Of a DNA stretch of 64,000 nucleotides, positions 46,092 to 55,749 are shown piece by piece. How positions within the stretch are numbered: position 1 is the first letter of the stretch; each line of letters starts with the position of its first letter. The notes beneath the pieces are model-generated. The model saw only the letters and a list, made by a program, of their open reading frames with translations. It made no database searches and was not told the DNA's origin. Source of the DNA: Sulfurirhabdus autotrophica (lineage in GTDB: Bacteria; Pseudomonadota; Gammaproteobacteria; Burkholderiales; SMCO01); NCBI RefSeq assembly GCF_004346685.1, contig NZ_SMCO01000007.1, positions 62,001-126,000 on the forward strand, given 5' to 3'. Both the position numbers and the translations under genes were made by a program.

Positions 46092-46982
46092 ATGGACAAA
46101 TTCAAAGCGATGCTAACCTTCACGCAAATTGCCGACAGTGGCAGCCTAACTGCGGCGGCACAAGCAATGGAATCCTCTTTGCCTGCCGTGGTAAGGTCAC
46201 TTGGCGCACTCGAGGCGGAGTTAGGGGTGCGTCTTTTTAATCGCAGCACAAGGCGAATTTCACTCACCGAGGAGGGCAGACGGTATTTGGAAAGTTGTCG
46301 CCAAATACTTGGGGCGGTTGCCGATGCCGAGGCGGGTTTAAGTTCACAAGTGCAAGAGCCGAGCGGCTTACTCACTATCACTGCATCGGTGGCCATTGGT
46401 CAAATGGTGGTTACGCCCGTTATCATGAGCTTGGTAAAACGCTACCCCAAGGTGCGCTGCAATCTGGTCTTGTTGGATCGTGTCGTCAATTTACTGGAAG
46501 AAGGCATCGACATCGGGGTTCGGGTAGGCGAGCTACAGGATAGTACCTTGATTGCACAAAAAATTGGCGCCGTCAGAAGGGTGTTGGTGGCGAGTCCGCG
46601 CTATCTTGAACAACACGGCAGACCTAGCCACCCTAAAGACTTACTTAAGATAAATTGCATCCGTTTTTCAACTACTAACGGTCCTTGGTGGCGCTTTCAA
46701 GAAAATGGCAAGGAATTCACACTTGCGGTTACTGGTAACCTTGAATTTAATCACGCTGGTTCCGCCCTTGCCGCATGTGTGGAAGGCTTAGGCATCGGCG
46801 TTTTTACCTCATACCAAGTGGCGCCCTCTCTTGCTACTGGGCAGCTGCAAATATTGCTCGAAGCATTCGAATCCCCGCCTCGCCCCATTAACTTGATCTA
46901 TCCGCATGCGCGCCTGCTACCAAGTCGCACCAAAATTTTTATTGAGATGATGAAGCAAGGGAGTAAAGCGTTGCAGGAATAA
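46092..46982 (+). CDS. LysR-family transcriptional regulator
   Basis: 296 residues. The N-terminal winged helix-turn-helix has SGSLTAAAQAMESSLPAVVRSLGALEAELGVRLF and TRRISLTEEG. The C-terminal periplasmic-binding-like domain has GLLTITASVAIGQMVVTPVI and EFNHAGSALAACVEGLGIGV. It is closest to the DsdA/CrgA-like group that often regulates a divergent neighbour. The helical protein, transferase and cupin genes on the other strand are the likely targets. Confidence 0.9.
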   Translation: MDKFKAMLTFTQIADSGSLTAAAQAMESSLPAVVRSLGALEAELGVRLFNRSTRRISLTEEGRRYLESCRQILGAVADAEAGLSSQVQEPSGLLTITASVAIGQMVVTPVIMSLVKRYPKVRCNLVLLDRVVNLLEEGIDIGVRVGELQDSTLIAQKIGAVRRVLVASPRYLEQHGRPSHPKDLLKINCIRFSTTNGPWWRFQENGKEFTLAVTGNLEFNHAGSALAACVEGLGIGVFTSYQVAPSLATGQLQILLEAFESPPRPINLIYPHARLLPSRTKIFIEMMKQGSKALQE

Positions 46983-47316
46983 ACTACAGGATGTAAATTG
47001 TAGAATAGCCAAACGCAGCTCCCAAAGTCCGTCTTAACAAGTGTAAATAAGCACTTGGAGTCCGCAATTGGTATTGTGCCGAATGCTTCCTCCTTACTCT
47101 TCTTCAATAAATAAAATAGCTATTTCCATCGGCGAACTCGAAACAGATGCCTGTTTTTGCAATTTTTCGGACCGTAGGCGTCACGGTGATGACGGTCTCT
47201 GAAGGGGCGGGGACGGCTGTACACCATTCCATAAAGCCGACGTTGGGATTTGGTTGCGGAGGCTGTCAAAGAAAACGGCCATCCACAGCAAAATCAAAAA
47301 TACCCCAATACAAAAA
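46983..47316. other. intergenic region between the LysR gene and the Lpd-like gene
   Basis: 334 bases. A 42-codon frame on the minus strand (47104-47232) starts MEWCTAVPAPSE and reads fairly naturally, but it has no ribosome site and no recognised family. A weak hairpin (GACCGT/ACGGTC) lies near 47169-47196. Nothing else was seen. Confidence 0.45.
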
Positions 47317-48711
47317 CTATTTGCCGAAAACCTGCTCCGAAAGTCCCCACTTGGCGGCGAGCGTTTCGGTGGCATTGAGTATCTCTTCTGCTCGTGCAGG
47401 ATGATTGTAAAAAGTACTGGCAAAACGGTTCAGGGCATCTTCCTGGCCGAATTGCTGTGCGATGAGATGGATAAGTTCCCCTGCTTCACTGCCAATGACT
47501 TCTGCACCTAGCAATGCGCCGCTATCCATATCGGCAATTAACCTGACAAATCCTTCTTGCTCATCCTGCCCTAGCGCACGCGGGTTGCCTTCAAATGAAG
47601 CAAAGCCGACACCAGCTTCAAGCCCTTCGTCTTCGGCTTCATCTTCACTAATGCCGATAATGCCCAGTTCCAGCGCTGAATACACAAGCTGTGGCACAGC
47701 TTTGTTCTGCTGTTTGCGGGATTGCGGGGAAAGGATGTTGGATACAACGACTGCCGCATCGGCTAAGGCATGGTTAGCTGACATATGGTGGTTGGCTACA
47801 TCACCAATGGCGTAAATATGAGGGATATCGCTTTGCAAATATTCATTCACTTTGACGAACCCTTTGGTGTCAGTAGTGACGCCGGCCGATGCCAGGTTCA
47901 GTCCCTCGGTATGGGGAATCCGACCAGTGCCAAGTAGTACCCAGTCAACATTGATTTCAGAGCCATCATCCAGATTAAGGGTAACGCCCGGCCCAGTGAG
48001 ATCAACGCTTTTTGTACGGGAACCGGTATGCGGGACGATTTTATGTCTTTCCATGGCATTGGAAAGAAGTTTTAGCGCGGGTTTGCTGTAACTGCTTTTT
48101 GAAAGGGGTTTGGACTGTGTGATCCAGGTAATTCTTTTGCCCAGCATGGCAAGAATAAAAGCAAATTCAGTGCCGATTACGCCAGAGCCGATAACCGCTA
48201 CCCGGCGGCCTCTTGGTGGGACGCTATCAAACAGGTTGTCGGTGGTGAGAATTTTATCCGGTACTATTGGAAAAACGTCGGGAATATAAGCAGAGGAGCC
48301 AGTGGCAATGACAATATGCTTGCCGTGCAATGTTGTTTGCCCATCAATGCTTATCTTGTGAGCATCCACAAAACTGCCGGTTCCTTTGAAAGAGGCGATG
48401 CCGAGTCGCTTCATATAGTCCAGATAGCTGTCCCGGACCACTTGGACAGTATCTTTCTGGTGCCGCCATGCGATAGTAATGTCAGCGGTCAGGTTGCCAT
48501 GAATGCCACGTTTAGCATAGTTTTTACTGGCGGCAACCAGGTGTGCGGTATGGTGCCAGTCTTTTTTGGGAACGCAACCGCGGTTGAGGCAGCAACCACC
48601 CCAATCTGCTTTTTCTATGATGGCTACGCTCAGTCCGCGTAGTTTGGCAAGTACTGCAGCCCGGTAGCCGCCCGGGCCAGAGCCGATCACGATGAGATCA
48701 AATTCTGACAT
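47317..48711 (-). CDS. dihydrolipoamide dehydrogenase-like flavoprotein disulfide reductase
   Basis: 464 residues. An FAD-binding N-terminus (LIVIGSGPGGYRAAVLAKLRG) is followed by the redox-active motif CLNRGC, within GGCCLNRGCVPKK, an NAD(P)-binding GSGVIGTEFA and a C-terminal dimer domain. The usual catalytic His-Glu near the end appears as FYNHPARAEE. Lipoamide dehydrogenases normally have GGTCLNVGC; the extra Cys and changed residues point to a divergent subfamily such as mercuric-reductase-like or soluble transhydrogenase-like. No 2-oxo-acid dehydrogenase genes adjoin, so the substrate is open. Confidence 0.8.
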   Translation of the reverse strand: MSEFDLIVIGSGPGGYRAAVLAKLRGLSVAIIEKADWGGCCLNRGCVPKKDWHHTAHLVAASKNYAKRGIHGNLTADITIAWRHQKDTVQVVRDSYLDYMKRLGIASFKGTGSFVDAHKISIDGQTTLHGKHIVIATGSSAYIPDVFPIVPDKILTTDNLFDSVPPRGRRVAVIGSGVIGTEFAFILAMLGKRITWITQSKPLSKSSYSKPALKLLSNAMERHKIVPHTGSRTKSVDLTGPGVTLNLDDGSEINVDWVLLGTGRIPHTEGLNLASAGVTTDTKGFVKVNEYLQSDIPHIYAIGDVANHHMSANHALADAAVVVSNILSPQSRKQQNKAVPQLVYSALELGIIGISEDEAEDEGLEAGVGFASFEGNPRALGQDEQEGFVRLIADMDSGALLGAEVIGSEAGELIHLIAQQFGQEDALNRFASTFYNHPARAEEILNATETLAAKWGLSEQVFGK

Positions 48712-48824
48712 GGAAAATCCTTCTGTAAAATAGCCATTCTCCAGTTGCCCTGGATGAACTCGGGTTTTATTATTTTTACAGTGATTTCTAAGTGGTCACT
48801 GCTATTGTTTGAAACAAGGTCGTT

Positions 48825-50267
48825 TTAAAGCAGGAACAACGTGGCCAGACCCAGAAAAATAAAAAACCCTCCGCTATCGGTGATGGCAGTAATCAACACG
48901 CTTGAGCCTACGGCCGGGTCACGGCCCATTTTGTGCATCAACAGGGGAATCATGACCCCCATCACCGCAGCCAGTAATAAATTGAGGATCATGGCACCAG
49001 TCATTACAAAGCCTAATGCAATGTTGTTATATAAAATATAAGCGAAAACGCCCACTACTGCCCCCCACACCACCCCATTCAACAGGCTGACGCCGACTTC
49101 TTTCAATAATAGCTTGCGGGCATTTCCGGGATGGATTTGACCAAATGCCAAGGCACGCACGATCATGGTAATGGTCTGGTTGCCGGAGTTGCCACCAATG
49201 CCGGCAATAATAGGCATCAGTGCCGCCAGTGCGACGAGTTGCTGGATAGTGCCTTCGAACAGGCCGATCACGCGAGAGGCAATAAATGCGGTAACCAGAT
49301 TAATGGCCAGCCATGCCCAACGGTTCTGGACGCTTTTCCAGACCGTAGCGAACAAATCTTCTTCTTCTCTAAAACCGGCCATGGAGAGCATGTCACTGTC
49401 CGATTCTTCACGGATAAAATCCACGACAGCATCAACAGTGACGCGACCAATGAGTTGCTCATCTTTATCAATAACAGGAGCGGAAACCAGATCATAACGT
49501 TCGAAAGCCTGTGCAGCCTGATCAGCCTCTTCATCAGCGTGCAGGGTGATCGGGTCATCGACCATTACTGCTGCCACGCTCACATCAGGATCATGCAGTA
49601 ACAAACGCTTCAAGGGGAGGACCCCAATTAGCTTTTTATCCCGGTCAATTACGAATAACTTGTCGGTCTGATCGGGTAATTCGCCCACGCGACGCAAGTA
49701 ACGCAGTACCACCTCCAGACTGATGTCTTCGCGGATGGTAACCATGTCAAAATCCATCAGCGCACCGACAGTGCCTTCAGGATAACCCAGTGCAGACTGC
49801 AATTGAGCACGGTTTTGTGCGTCAAGGGACTGCAGCAAATCCTGCATCACATCATGGGGAAGGTCCGGCGCCAGATCGGCAATTTCGTCAGTGTCCAGAT
49901 TCTCGGCCGCTGCGAACAGCTCCTCTGAATCCATGCTGGCAATCAGGGTTTCCCGAACGGCATCCGATACTTCCAGCAGAATTTCACCATCCCGCTCCGC
50001 TTTAACCAGATCCCAGACTAAAAGCCGGTCATTAAGCGGCAGGGACTCAAGAATATACGCAACGTCTGCCGGGTGAAGCTCATCCAGTTTTTTCTGGAGC
50101 GCAACCAGATTTTGTTTGTGCACCAGGGATTCAACGAGATCGTGGCGTGGCATTTCCTGTTTGTGCACCAGATTTTCGATAAGCCGATAGCGCTGCAACA
50201 TATCCACTATCTGGTGCAGGTTTTGCGTGTCTCTCTCAGGGTGCTTTATTTCTTCTGCTTCGGCCAT
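48825..50267 (-). CDS. mgtE: MgtE-type magnesium transporter
   Basis: 480 residues. An N-terminal superhelical domain (about 30-150, LHPADVAYILESLP and LAPDLPHDVMQDLL) is followed by two CBS domains (about 160-290). A five-helix membrane domain with GIGGNSGNQTITMIVRALA, the pore signature, and PAVGSSVLITAITD completes the channel. The cytosolic domains sense magnesium and close the pore. Length is normal. It is divergent from the duplicated ABC permease gene. Confidence 0.95.
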   Translation of the reverse strand: MAEAEEIKHPERDTQNLHQIVDMLQRYRLIENLVHKQEMPRHDLVESLVHKQNLVALQKKLDELHPADVAYILESLPLNDRLLVWDLVKAERDGEILLEVSDAVRETLIASMDSEELFAAAENLDTDEIADLAPDLPHDVMQDLLQSLDAQNRAQLQSALGYPEGTVGALMDFDMVTIREDISLEVVLRYLRRVGELPDQTDKLFVIDRDKKLIGVLPLKRLLLHDPDVSVAAVMVDDPITLHADEEADQAAQAFERYDLVSAPVIDKDEQLIGRVTVDAVVDFIREESDSDMLSMAGFREEEDLFATVWKSVQNRWAWLAINLVTAFIASRVIGLFEGTIQQLVALAALMPIIAGIGGNSGNQTITMIVRALAFGQIHPGNARKLLLKEVGVSLLNGVVWGAVVGVFAYILYNNIALGFVMTGAMILNLLLAAVMGVMIPLLMHKMGRDPAVGSSVLITAITDSGGFFIFLGLATLFLL

Positions 50268-50408
50268 GCCTTATCGATTTTATTTTCGCCAATTACGCTA
50301 TTTTAAGAACTTAAAGAGTGCCCGTCTAATCAAATAAATTTAATGCTCATAATAATAGTGACATCATAGCCTGTAATATGACAATTCTTGCAGTTCGAGA
50401 GAGATAAA

Positions 50409-52151
50409 ATGCATTTTTTTACTGCAAATCCGGCTGGGCGCGATGTTGTTGATTTCCCCAATCGTTGGGATTTGCTGATCCTGCCTGGTGTTTTAGCCGC
50501 TCTTTTCAGCTTGGCATGGGGTATGCACCAAATGACTGCGCCCTATGATCTGGGGCAGCAGTTGCCAGTTTCCCTGGAGCCTTCTAATTTGCCCGCATAT
50601 GCCATGCGAACAACACTGCGTATGGCTGCGGCGATGTTGTTTTCCATTCTGTTCACTTTTATTTATGCGAGCCTTGCGGCCAAAAGCCGGCGCGCCGGTA
50701 TGGTGTTAATCCCTCTGCTGGACGTCTTGCAATCGGTCCCTATACTAGGTTTTTTGTCCATCACTATTATGGGGTTTATTCACCTGTTTCCGGGTAGTTT
50801 GATGGGGCCAGAGGCAGCAGCAATTTTTGCAATTTTCACATCTCAGGCGTGGAATATGGCATTCAGTTTTTACTACTCTTTACGCATGATACCCACTGAT
50901 TTATATCAGGTTGCCGATGTTTTTCAACTTTCGGCATGGCAGCGTTTCTGGAAGCTGGAAGTGCCATTTGCTATGCCAAATCTGGTTTGGAACGCCATGA
51001 TGTCGGTGTCCGGGGGGTGGTTTTTTGTGGTTGCCTCGGAGGCAATCAGCGTTTCAGGGCAAACGATAATGCTTCCGGGAATCGGTTCTTTTATCGCCCT
51101 GGCGATTCAACACAAAGACCTGAGTGCGATCGGTTATGCCATCTTTACGATGTTCATCGTTATTTTACTTTACGATCAATTGATATTTCGCCCGCTGATA
51201 GCCTGGTCGGATAAATTCAAATTTGAGCTATCAGAATCGCAAGATGTACCGTCTTCATGGGTGCTGACATTGATGCAGCGCACACGACTCTTGCCTAAGC
51301 TATTGGCATTGCCAGCTATATTCTGGGAAATTTCTTTGAAAGTTTTTAGACATATACCCGCCAGGCCGTTGCCAAAATTCAAACTGAAAATATTAAATAG
51401 AAATGTTCGCTTGTTAGACAAGGTCTGGTTGGCGCTACTGTTGGTATTATCGATTATCGGTTTGTTGACTTTGTCGCATTTTGTTTTGAGCGAGGTAAGT
51501 TACAGCGAAATTGGGAATGTCTTTTTTCTGGGATTGCTGACAGCTGGCAGGGTGATTGTTTTAATCATTTTGGCCACTTTGTTCTGGGTGCCGATTGGTG
51601 TGTGGATAGGCATGCGGCCAAAATGGGCGCAGCGGGCTCAGCCAGTTGTGCTGTTTTTGGCGGCTTTCCCCGCAAATTTGATGTTCCCGTTAGCGGTCGT
51701 GCTGATAGTAACCTACCATTTGAATGTGGAAATATGGCTGAGCCCGCTCATGATATTGGGTACACAATGGTACATCCTGTTTAACGTGATTGCGGGTGCT
51801 GCTGCCATTCCGAATGATATGCGCGAAGCAGCTGCCAATCTGGGATTGAAAAAATTGCTGGTGTGGCGCCGCATGATTTTACCTGCGATTTTCCCCTCTT
51901 ATATTACTGGTGGCTTGACCGCCTCAGGGGGCGCGTGGAATGCAAGCGTGGTCTCGGAGTTGGTAAGCTGGGGTAATACAACTCTGGTTGCAAGCGGGAT
52001 TGGTGCTTATATTACGCAACAGACAATGAATGGCGATCATCCTCGAATCGCCTTGGGGATTGGTGTAATGAGTTTGTACGTGATTATTCTTAACAGGGTG
52101 GTATGGAAAAGACTGTACCGGTTTGCTCAGGACAGGTTAAAACTGGAATAA
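50409..52151 (+). CDS. ABC transporter duplicated permease (COG4986-type)
   Basis: 580 residues: two permease units fused in one chain. The first half (about 60-280) and the second half (about 345-575) each have about six helices and an EAA-like loop: YQVADVFQLSAWQRFWKLEVP and REAAANLGLKKLLVWRRMILPA. The family belongs to the NitT/TauT type of importers for anions or small organic compounds. A substrate-binding protein is absent here. ATG 50409 has a GAGAG site 6 bases upstream. It ends 10 bases before the ATPase gene. Confidence 0.88.
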   Translation: MHFFTANPAGRDVVDFPNRWDLLILPGVLAALFSLAWGMHQMTAPYDLGQQLPVSLEPSNLPAYAMRTTLRMAAAMLFSILFTFIYASLAAKSRRAGMVLIPLLDVLQSVPILGFLSITIMGFIHLFPGSLMGPEAAAIFAIFTSQAWNMAFSFYYSLRMIPTDLYQVADVFQLSAWQRFWKLEVPFAMPNLVWNAMMSVSGGWFFVVASEAISVSGQTIMLPGIGSFIALAIQHKDLSAIGYAIFTMFIVILLYDQLIFRPLIAWSDKFKFELSESQDVPSSWVLTLMQRTRLLPKLLALPAIFWEISLKVFRHIPARPLPKFKLKILNRNVRLLDKVWLALLLVLSIIGLLTLSHFVLSEVSYSEIGNVFFLGLLTAGRVIVLIILATLFWVPIGVWIGMRPKWAQRAQPVVLFLAAFPANLMFPLAVVLIVTYHLNVEIWLSPLMILGTQWYILFNVIAGAAAIPNDMREAAANLGLKKLLVWRRMILPAIFPSYITGGLTASGGAWNASVVSELVSWGNTTLVASGIGAYITQQTMNGDHPRIALGIGVMSLYVIILNRVVWKRLYRFAQDRLKLE

Positions 52152-52161
52152 AAATAAAGCC

Positions 52162-53484
52162 ATGGATGAATCCAAAAAAGAATGTTTGATGCACTTGCAT
52201 GGTGTCAGTAAGTCGTTTGCGGGTGCCGAAAAGAAAAGATTGAGTGTGTTGAAAGATATTGATCTTGAATTACATGCCGGTGAAATTGTGGCGATTCTGG
52301 GTAAGTCAGGTTGTGGAAAATCCACCCTGTTAAGGATTCTGGCAGGATTGACGCGCCCGACCAGCGGCAAGGTATTGTATCGGGGTAAACATGTGGATCA
52401 TCCGGAGCCGGGGATCAGTATGGTGTTTCAGACTTTTGCCTTGTTTCCATGGTTGAATGTTTTGCAGAACGTTGAATTGGGATTGGAAGCGCAAGGTATA
52501 GAACCCGTTGAGCGACGTCAGCGCGCACTGGAAGTAATCGACATGATTGGCCTGGATGGATTTGAGTCAGCTTTCCCCAAAGAACTCTCAGGGGGCATGC
52601 GCCAACGGGTAGGATTTGCGCGTGCGTTGGTGGTGAATCCCGATATATTGCTGATGGATGAAGCATTTTCGGCACTGGATGTACCAACCTCTGAAACTTT
52701 GCGTAATGACCTGTTGGATTTATGGATTGAACGTCTGATCCCGACGCGAGCGATCTTGATGGTGTCGCACAATATCGAAGAAGCGCTACTGATGGCGGAC
52801 CGAGTGATTGTATTTGATAGCAACCCCGGACGGGTCAAGGCCGAAGTGGCCATCACCCTGAAGCACCCTCGCGACAGGGAATCACTGGCGTTCAGGCAAT
52901 TGGTTGAACGCATTTATACCATCATGACGACAACGGTGATTCCGAATGAAACCGAATCAGCAAAGGCAGTGCGGATTGGGATAGGTCATCCATTGCCCAG
53001 TGTGACCGTTGCCCAGATGACTGGAGCGATGGAGGAAATACTGCACTTATCCAGCACAGGTAGCGCTGAACTGCCGGTATTGGCGGTTGCATTGCAACTT
53101 GAGATAGATAACCTGTTCCCTATTTTGGATGCGCTGGTGCTGCTGGACTTTGCTGTGATTGCAAGTGGGGTGATCACCCTTTCCCGTCATGGTAAGGCAT
53201 TTGTAGATGCCGATATTTTGCGACGCAAGGAAATTTTCGGAGAACACCAGTTAAAACGTGTCCCCCTGGCCGGGCATATTCGCCGTGTGCTCGATGAGCG
53301 CCCTTCGCAACGTGCACCGGAGCAGCGGTTTTTAAGGGAATTGGAAGATTATCTCAGTGAAGAAGAAGCTGAAAGAGTGCTGGCTGTTGTCATCGACTGG
53401 GGGCGTTACGCAGAGTTGTTTGCTTATGACTACAACTCCGGCATTTTAAGCACCGAGAATCCCGGAGAAGAAGTCATAGAGTAA
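52162..53484 (+). CDS. ABC transporter ATPase with C-terminal AAA-associated domain
   Basis: 440 residues. The first 255 form a NitT/TauT-type ATPase: Walker A GKSGCGKST, Q-loop MVFQTFALFPWLN, signature LSGGMRQR, Walker B ILLMDEAFSALD and H-loop MVSHNIEEAL. The last 170 are the AAA-associated C-terminal domain, with LQLEIDNLFPILDALVLLDF, a winged-helix-like part and an acidic tail (YLSEEEAERVLAVVIDWGRYAELFAYD). This domain may sense the substrate or regulate the ATPase. It pairs with the duplicated permease just upstream. Confidence 0.9.
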   Translation: MDESKKECLMHLHGVSKSFAGAEKKRLSVLKDIDLELHAGEIVAILGKSGCGKSTLLRILAGLTRPTSGKVLYRGKHVDHPEPGISMVFQTFALFPWLNVLQNVELGLEAQGIEPVERRQRALEVIDMIGLDGFESAFPKELSGGMRQRVGFARALVVNPDILLMDEAFSALDVPTSETLRNDLLDLWIERLIPTRAILMVSHNIEEALLMADRVIVFDSNPGRVKAEVAITLKHPRDRESLAFRQLVERIYTIMTTTVIPNETESAKAVRIGIGHPLPSVTVAQMTGAMEEILHLSSTGSAELPVLAVALQLEIDNLFPILDALVLLDFAVIASGVITLSRHGKAFVDADILRRKEIFGEHQLKRVPLAGHIRRVLDERPSQRAPEQRFLRELEDYLSEEEAERVLAVVIDWGRYAELFAYDYNSGILSTENPGEEVIE

Positions 53485-53560
53485 AATCAGGTGCACTTAC
53501 AAAGAATCCGCAAATGGATGGCATGCACAATGAAAAAGCGAAACGCTGGAAAGTGCTTTT

Positions 53561-54262
53561 TTAACGCGGTACCACTGCAGAATTCATGCGTGCCAGAATA
53601 ATGCCCGTTTTGCGCTGTAACCCTTTTGCACCGGGGTGCTTATCGTAATAGCGCGGATTTGGCACCATGGCAGCCAGCTTGGCTGCTTGCGGTGCGGACA
53701 GACTAGCCGCGCTGGTGCGGTAATAGTGGCGGGCAGCGGCCTCTGCGCCAAAAACGCCATTTCCCCATTCAATCACATTCATGTAAATTTCCAGAATCCG
53801 GCGCTTGCTCATCATTTGTTCCAGCATTACCGTAATGGCAGCCTCTTCTATTTTGCGCCAAGGTGTGCGCTTGCTGGAAAGAAACAGATTTTTTGCCAGC
53901 TGCTGGCTGATGGTGGAACCTCCTGCGACAACCTTGCCTTTCTTCATGTTTTTTTCGTAGGCCTTTTGGATGCCTTCCCAGTCAAAGCCTTCGTGGTCGA
54001 TGAATTTGGCGTCTTCGGCGGCAACCAGGGCGCGTTTCAAGTTCATGGAAATGCGATCATAAGGAACCCACTGGTGCCTTAATTCGGCATCCGGGTTTTG
54101 ATCTTGCATGATTGCCAGCCGATCATCCATAAAAGAACTGGTAGCTGGATTGTGATCCACCCACCACCAGATATGCCCGAAAATCCAGAGTTGGTAGAGC
54201 AAAACCACACCAATGAACAGGGCAATGCCCTTCCAGAACCAGCGCCAAAGTGTTTTTAACAT
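53561..54262 (-). CDS. mtgA: monofunctional biosynthetic peptidoglycan transglycosylase
   Basis: 233 residues. One N-terminal membrane anchor (about 12-33) is followed by a glycosyltransferase 51 domain. The catalytic Glu is in AAEDAKFIDHEGFDW, the second motif is GGSTISQQLAKNLFLS, and later motifs are KRRILEIYMNVIEWGNGVFGAE and KLAAMVPNP. It polymerises lipid II glycan strands without a transpeptidase domain. It starts 1 base after the aroE stop, a neighbourhood common in betaproteobacteria. Confidence 0.95.
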   Translation of the reverse strand: MLKTLWRWFWKGIALFIGVVLLYQLWIFGHIWWWVDHNPATSSFMDDRLAIMQDQNPDAELRHQWVPYDRISMNLKRALVAAEDAKFIDHEGFDWEGIQKAYEKNMKKGKVVAGGSTISQQLAKNLFLSSKRTPWRKIEEAAITVMLEQMMSKRRILEIYMNVIEWGNGVFGAEAAARHYYRTSAASLSAPQAAKLAAMVPNPRYYDKHPGAKGLQRKTGIILARMNSAVVPR

Positions 54263-54263
54263 G

Positions 54264-55076
54264 TTATTTTCTGAGTAATTCGATGACGGGAAGTGTGGCG
54301 GGTCTTACACCACGCCAAATAAAGAAAGATTCAGCAGCTTGTTCCACCAGCATGCCCAAGCCGTCTGCCAGTTGGGCTGCGCCTTCACTTTGTGCAAACA
54401 ACAGAAAGGGAGTCAATCCCTTGCCATACATCATGTCGTAGGCGAGCGCATGGCTAGCAAAAACACCTGCAGGTAATGGTGGTAAGGCATCGTTCAGGCT
54501 GCTGGAAGTGGCATTGATAACAAGATCAAACTCGCGGCCCGCCAGATCAGAATATCCGCCGCCTGTGATTGCACCATAGGCGGAAAATTGCTGCTGAAGT
54601 TCCACAGCTTTCGCCGCAGTGCGGTTGGCAATGGTGAGTGAATCAGGAAGCTGTTTCAGTATGGGTAATATTACGCCGCGCGCTGCGCCACCTGCCCCTA
54701 GTAACAGGACGCGTTTGTTTTGAATGTTGAATCCCAGGTTTTCCTTAATGTCCCGAACCAGTCCTGCGCCGTCCGTGTTGTCCCCGAAGATATTGCCATT
54801 CTCGAATTTAAGCGTATTGACTGCCTCGGCCAACTGAGCCCGCTCGGAAAGTACCGAGGCCAGTTGGTAAGCTTCCTGTTTAAAAGGAACAGTAACGTTC
54901 ATTCCTTTTCCACCCTGGCTAATGAACTGATCAACAGTGCGGTCAAACCCGTCAAGGGGAGCCAGTACCGCTGTGTAAGCCATATCTTCCCCAGTTTGTT
55001 TGGCGAATTCAGTATGAATACTCGGGGATTTGCTATGTGCTATGGGGTTGCCTGTAACGGCGTATTGGTCAGTCAT
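54264..55076 (-). CDS. aroE: shikimate dehydrogenase
   Basis: 270 residues. AroE reduces 3-dehydroshikimate with NADPH. The substrate-binding N-terminus has YAVTGNPIAHSKSPSIH with the conserved Ser pair, and KGMNVTVPFKQEAY holds the catalytic Lys. The NADP-binding part has LLLGAGGAARGVILP and the NRT phosphate-binding motif. DMMYG near residue 214 is also typical. It is upstream of mtgA in the same direction. Confidence 0.95.
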   Translation of the reverse strand: MTDQYAVTGNPIAHSKSPSIHTEFAKQTGEDMAYTAVLAPLDGFDRTVDQFISQGGKGMNVTVPFKQEAYQLASVLSERAQLAEAVNTLKFENGNIFGDNTDGAGLVRDIKENLGFNIQNKRVLLLGAGGAARGVILPILKQLPDSLTIANRTAAKAVELQQQFSAYGAITGGGYSDLAGREFDLVINATSSSLNDALPPLPAGVFASHALAYDMMYGKGLTPFLLFAQSEGAAQLADGLGMLVEQAAESFFIWRGVRPATLPVIELLRK

Positions 55077-55227
55077 GTTCAGAAATCAAAAAGGCATATT
55101 TTAACCTAGAAAGGATTTTTCATCTCAGCACTTCTATGGTTTGGGATAAATTAAGTGCTGGCGACTGATAGACAGCTAAATAACCACTCTGATTTTCTGC
55201 GGCTAACCAATGAGGATACTGAAAAAG

Positions 55228-55683
55228 TTAACTTTGTTGCCAAGGGAGGCCGGCTGCCTTCCATCCGTTAACCGAGCTACGGCGGTTGGTAGCGGGATCT
55301 TTGTCGCCTTCAAAACCTTGAATCACGTTGTAGCAATTGGTAAAGCCTGCTTCCATCGCGGCAATTGCTGCCTTATGGGATCGGCCTCCAGAACGGCAAA
55401 TAAACATCACGAGTGATTCCGAGTCGATTTGCTGTTTGAGATTGGTAATAAAGAAAGGGTTAGCATGCCAGCCAGGGTAAGATTGCCATTCAATCTGGGC
55501 GCTGCCCGGAATAGTGCCAATCAGTTCCCATTCAGCATGGGCTCGCACATCCACCAAAACGGCAGAGGGTGCCTCTGAAAGCAAGTGATAAGCTTCTGCA
55601 GGTAATAAAGCCCCTTCGTAGGGCAAACCAAGCTGTATTGCCCGTTCGTGAGCAGTTTTTAGAATTTCAGTGATGTTTCCCAT
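55228..55683 (-). CDS. rhodanese-domain sulfurtransferase-like protein
   Basis: 151 residues. A single rhodanese domain has ILVDVR-like VLVDVRAHAEWELIGTIPGS and the active-site loop CRSGGRS, with the reactive Cys. Such proteins carry sulfane sulfur or act in signalling. The FEGDKDP segment near the end recurs in a subgroup of proteobacterial single-domain rhodaneses. ATG 55683 has AAGG 7 bases upstream; the frame stays open another 78 codons, but that part overlaps the divergent CDF gene. It is divergent from that gene, with 66 bases between. Confidence 0.9.
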   Translation of the reverse strand: MGNITEILKTAHERAIQLGLPYEGALLPAEAYHLLSEAPSAVLVDVRAHAEWELIGTIPGSAQIEWQSYPGWHANPFFITNLKQQIDSESLVMFICRSGGRSHKAAIAAMEAGFTNCYNVIQGFEGDKDPATNRRSSVNGWKAAGLPWQQS

Positions 55684-55749
55684 GATAAACCTTGCTCTAA
55701 ACCCTTTTTTTACAGTATAAATGAGTTTTTCATATATGTAATAAAAGCC

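Noticed and set aside
47104-47232. 42-codon minus-strand frame starting MEWCTAVPAPSE
   Set aside because: It reads fairly naturally but has no ribosome site or known family, so it is mentioned only in the intergenic note.
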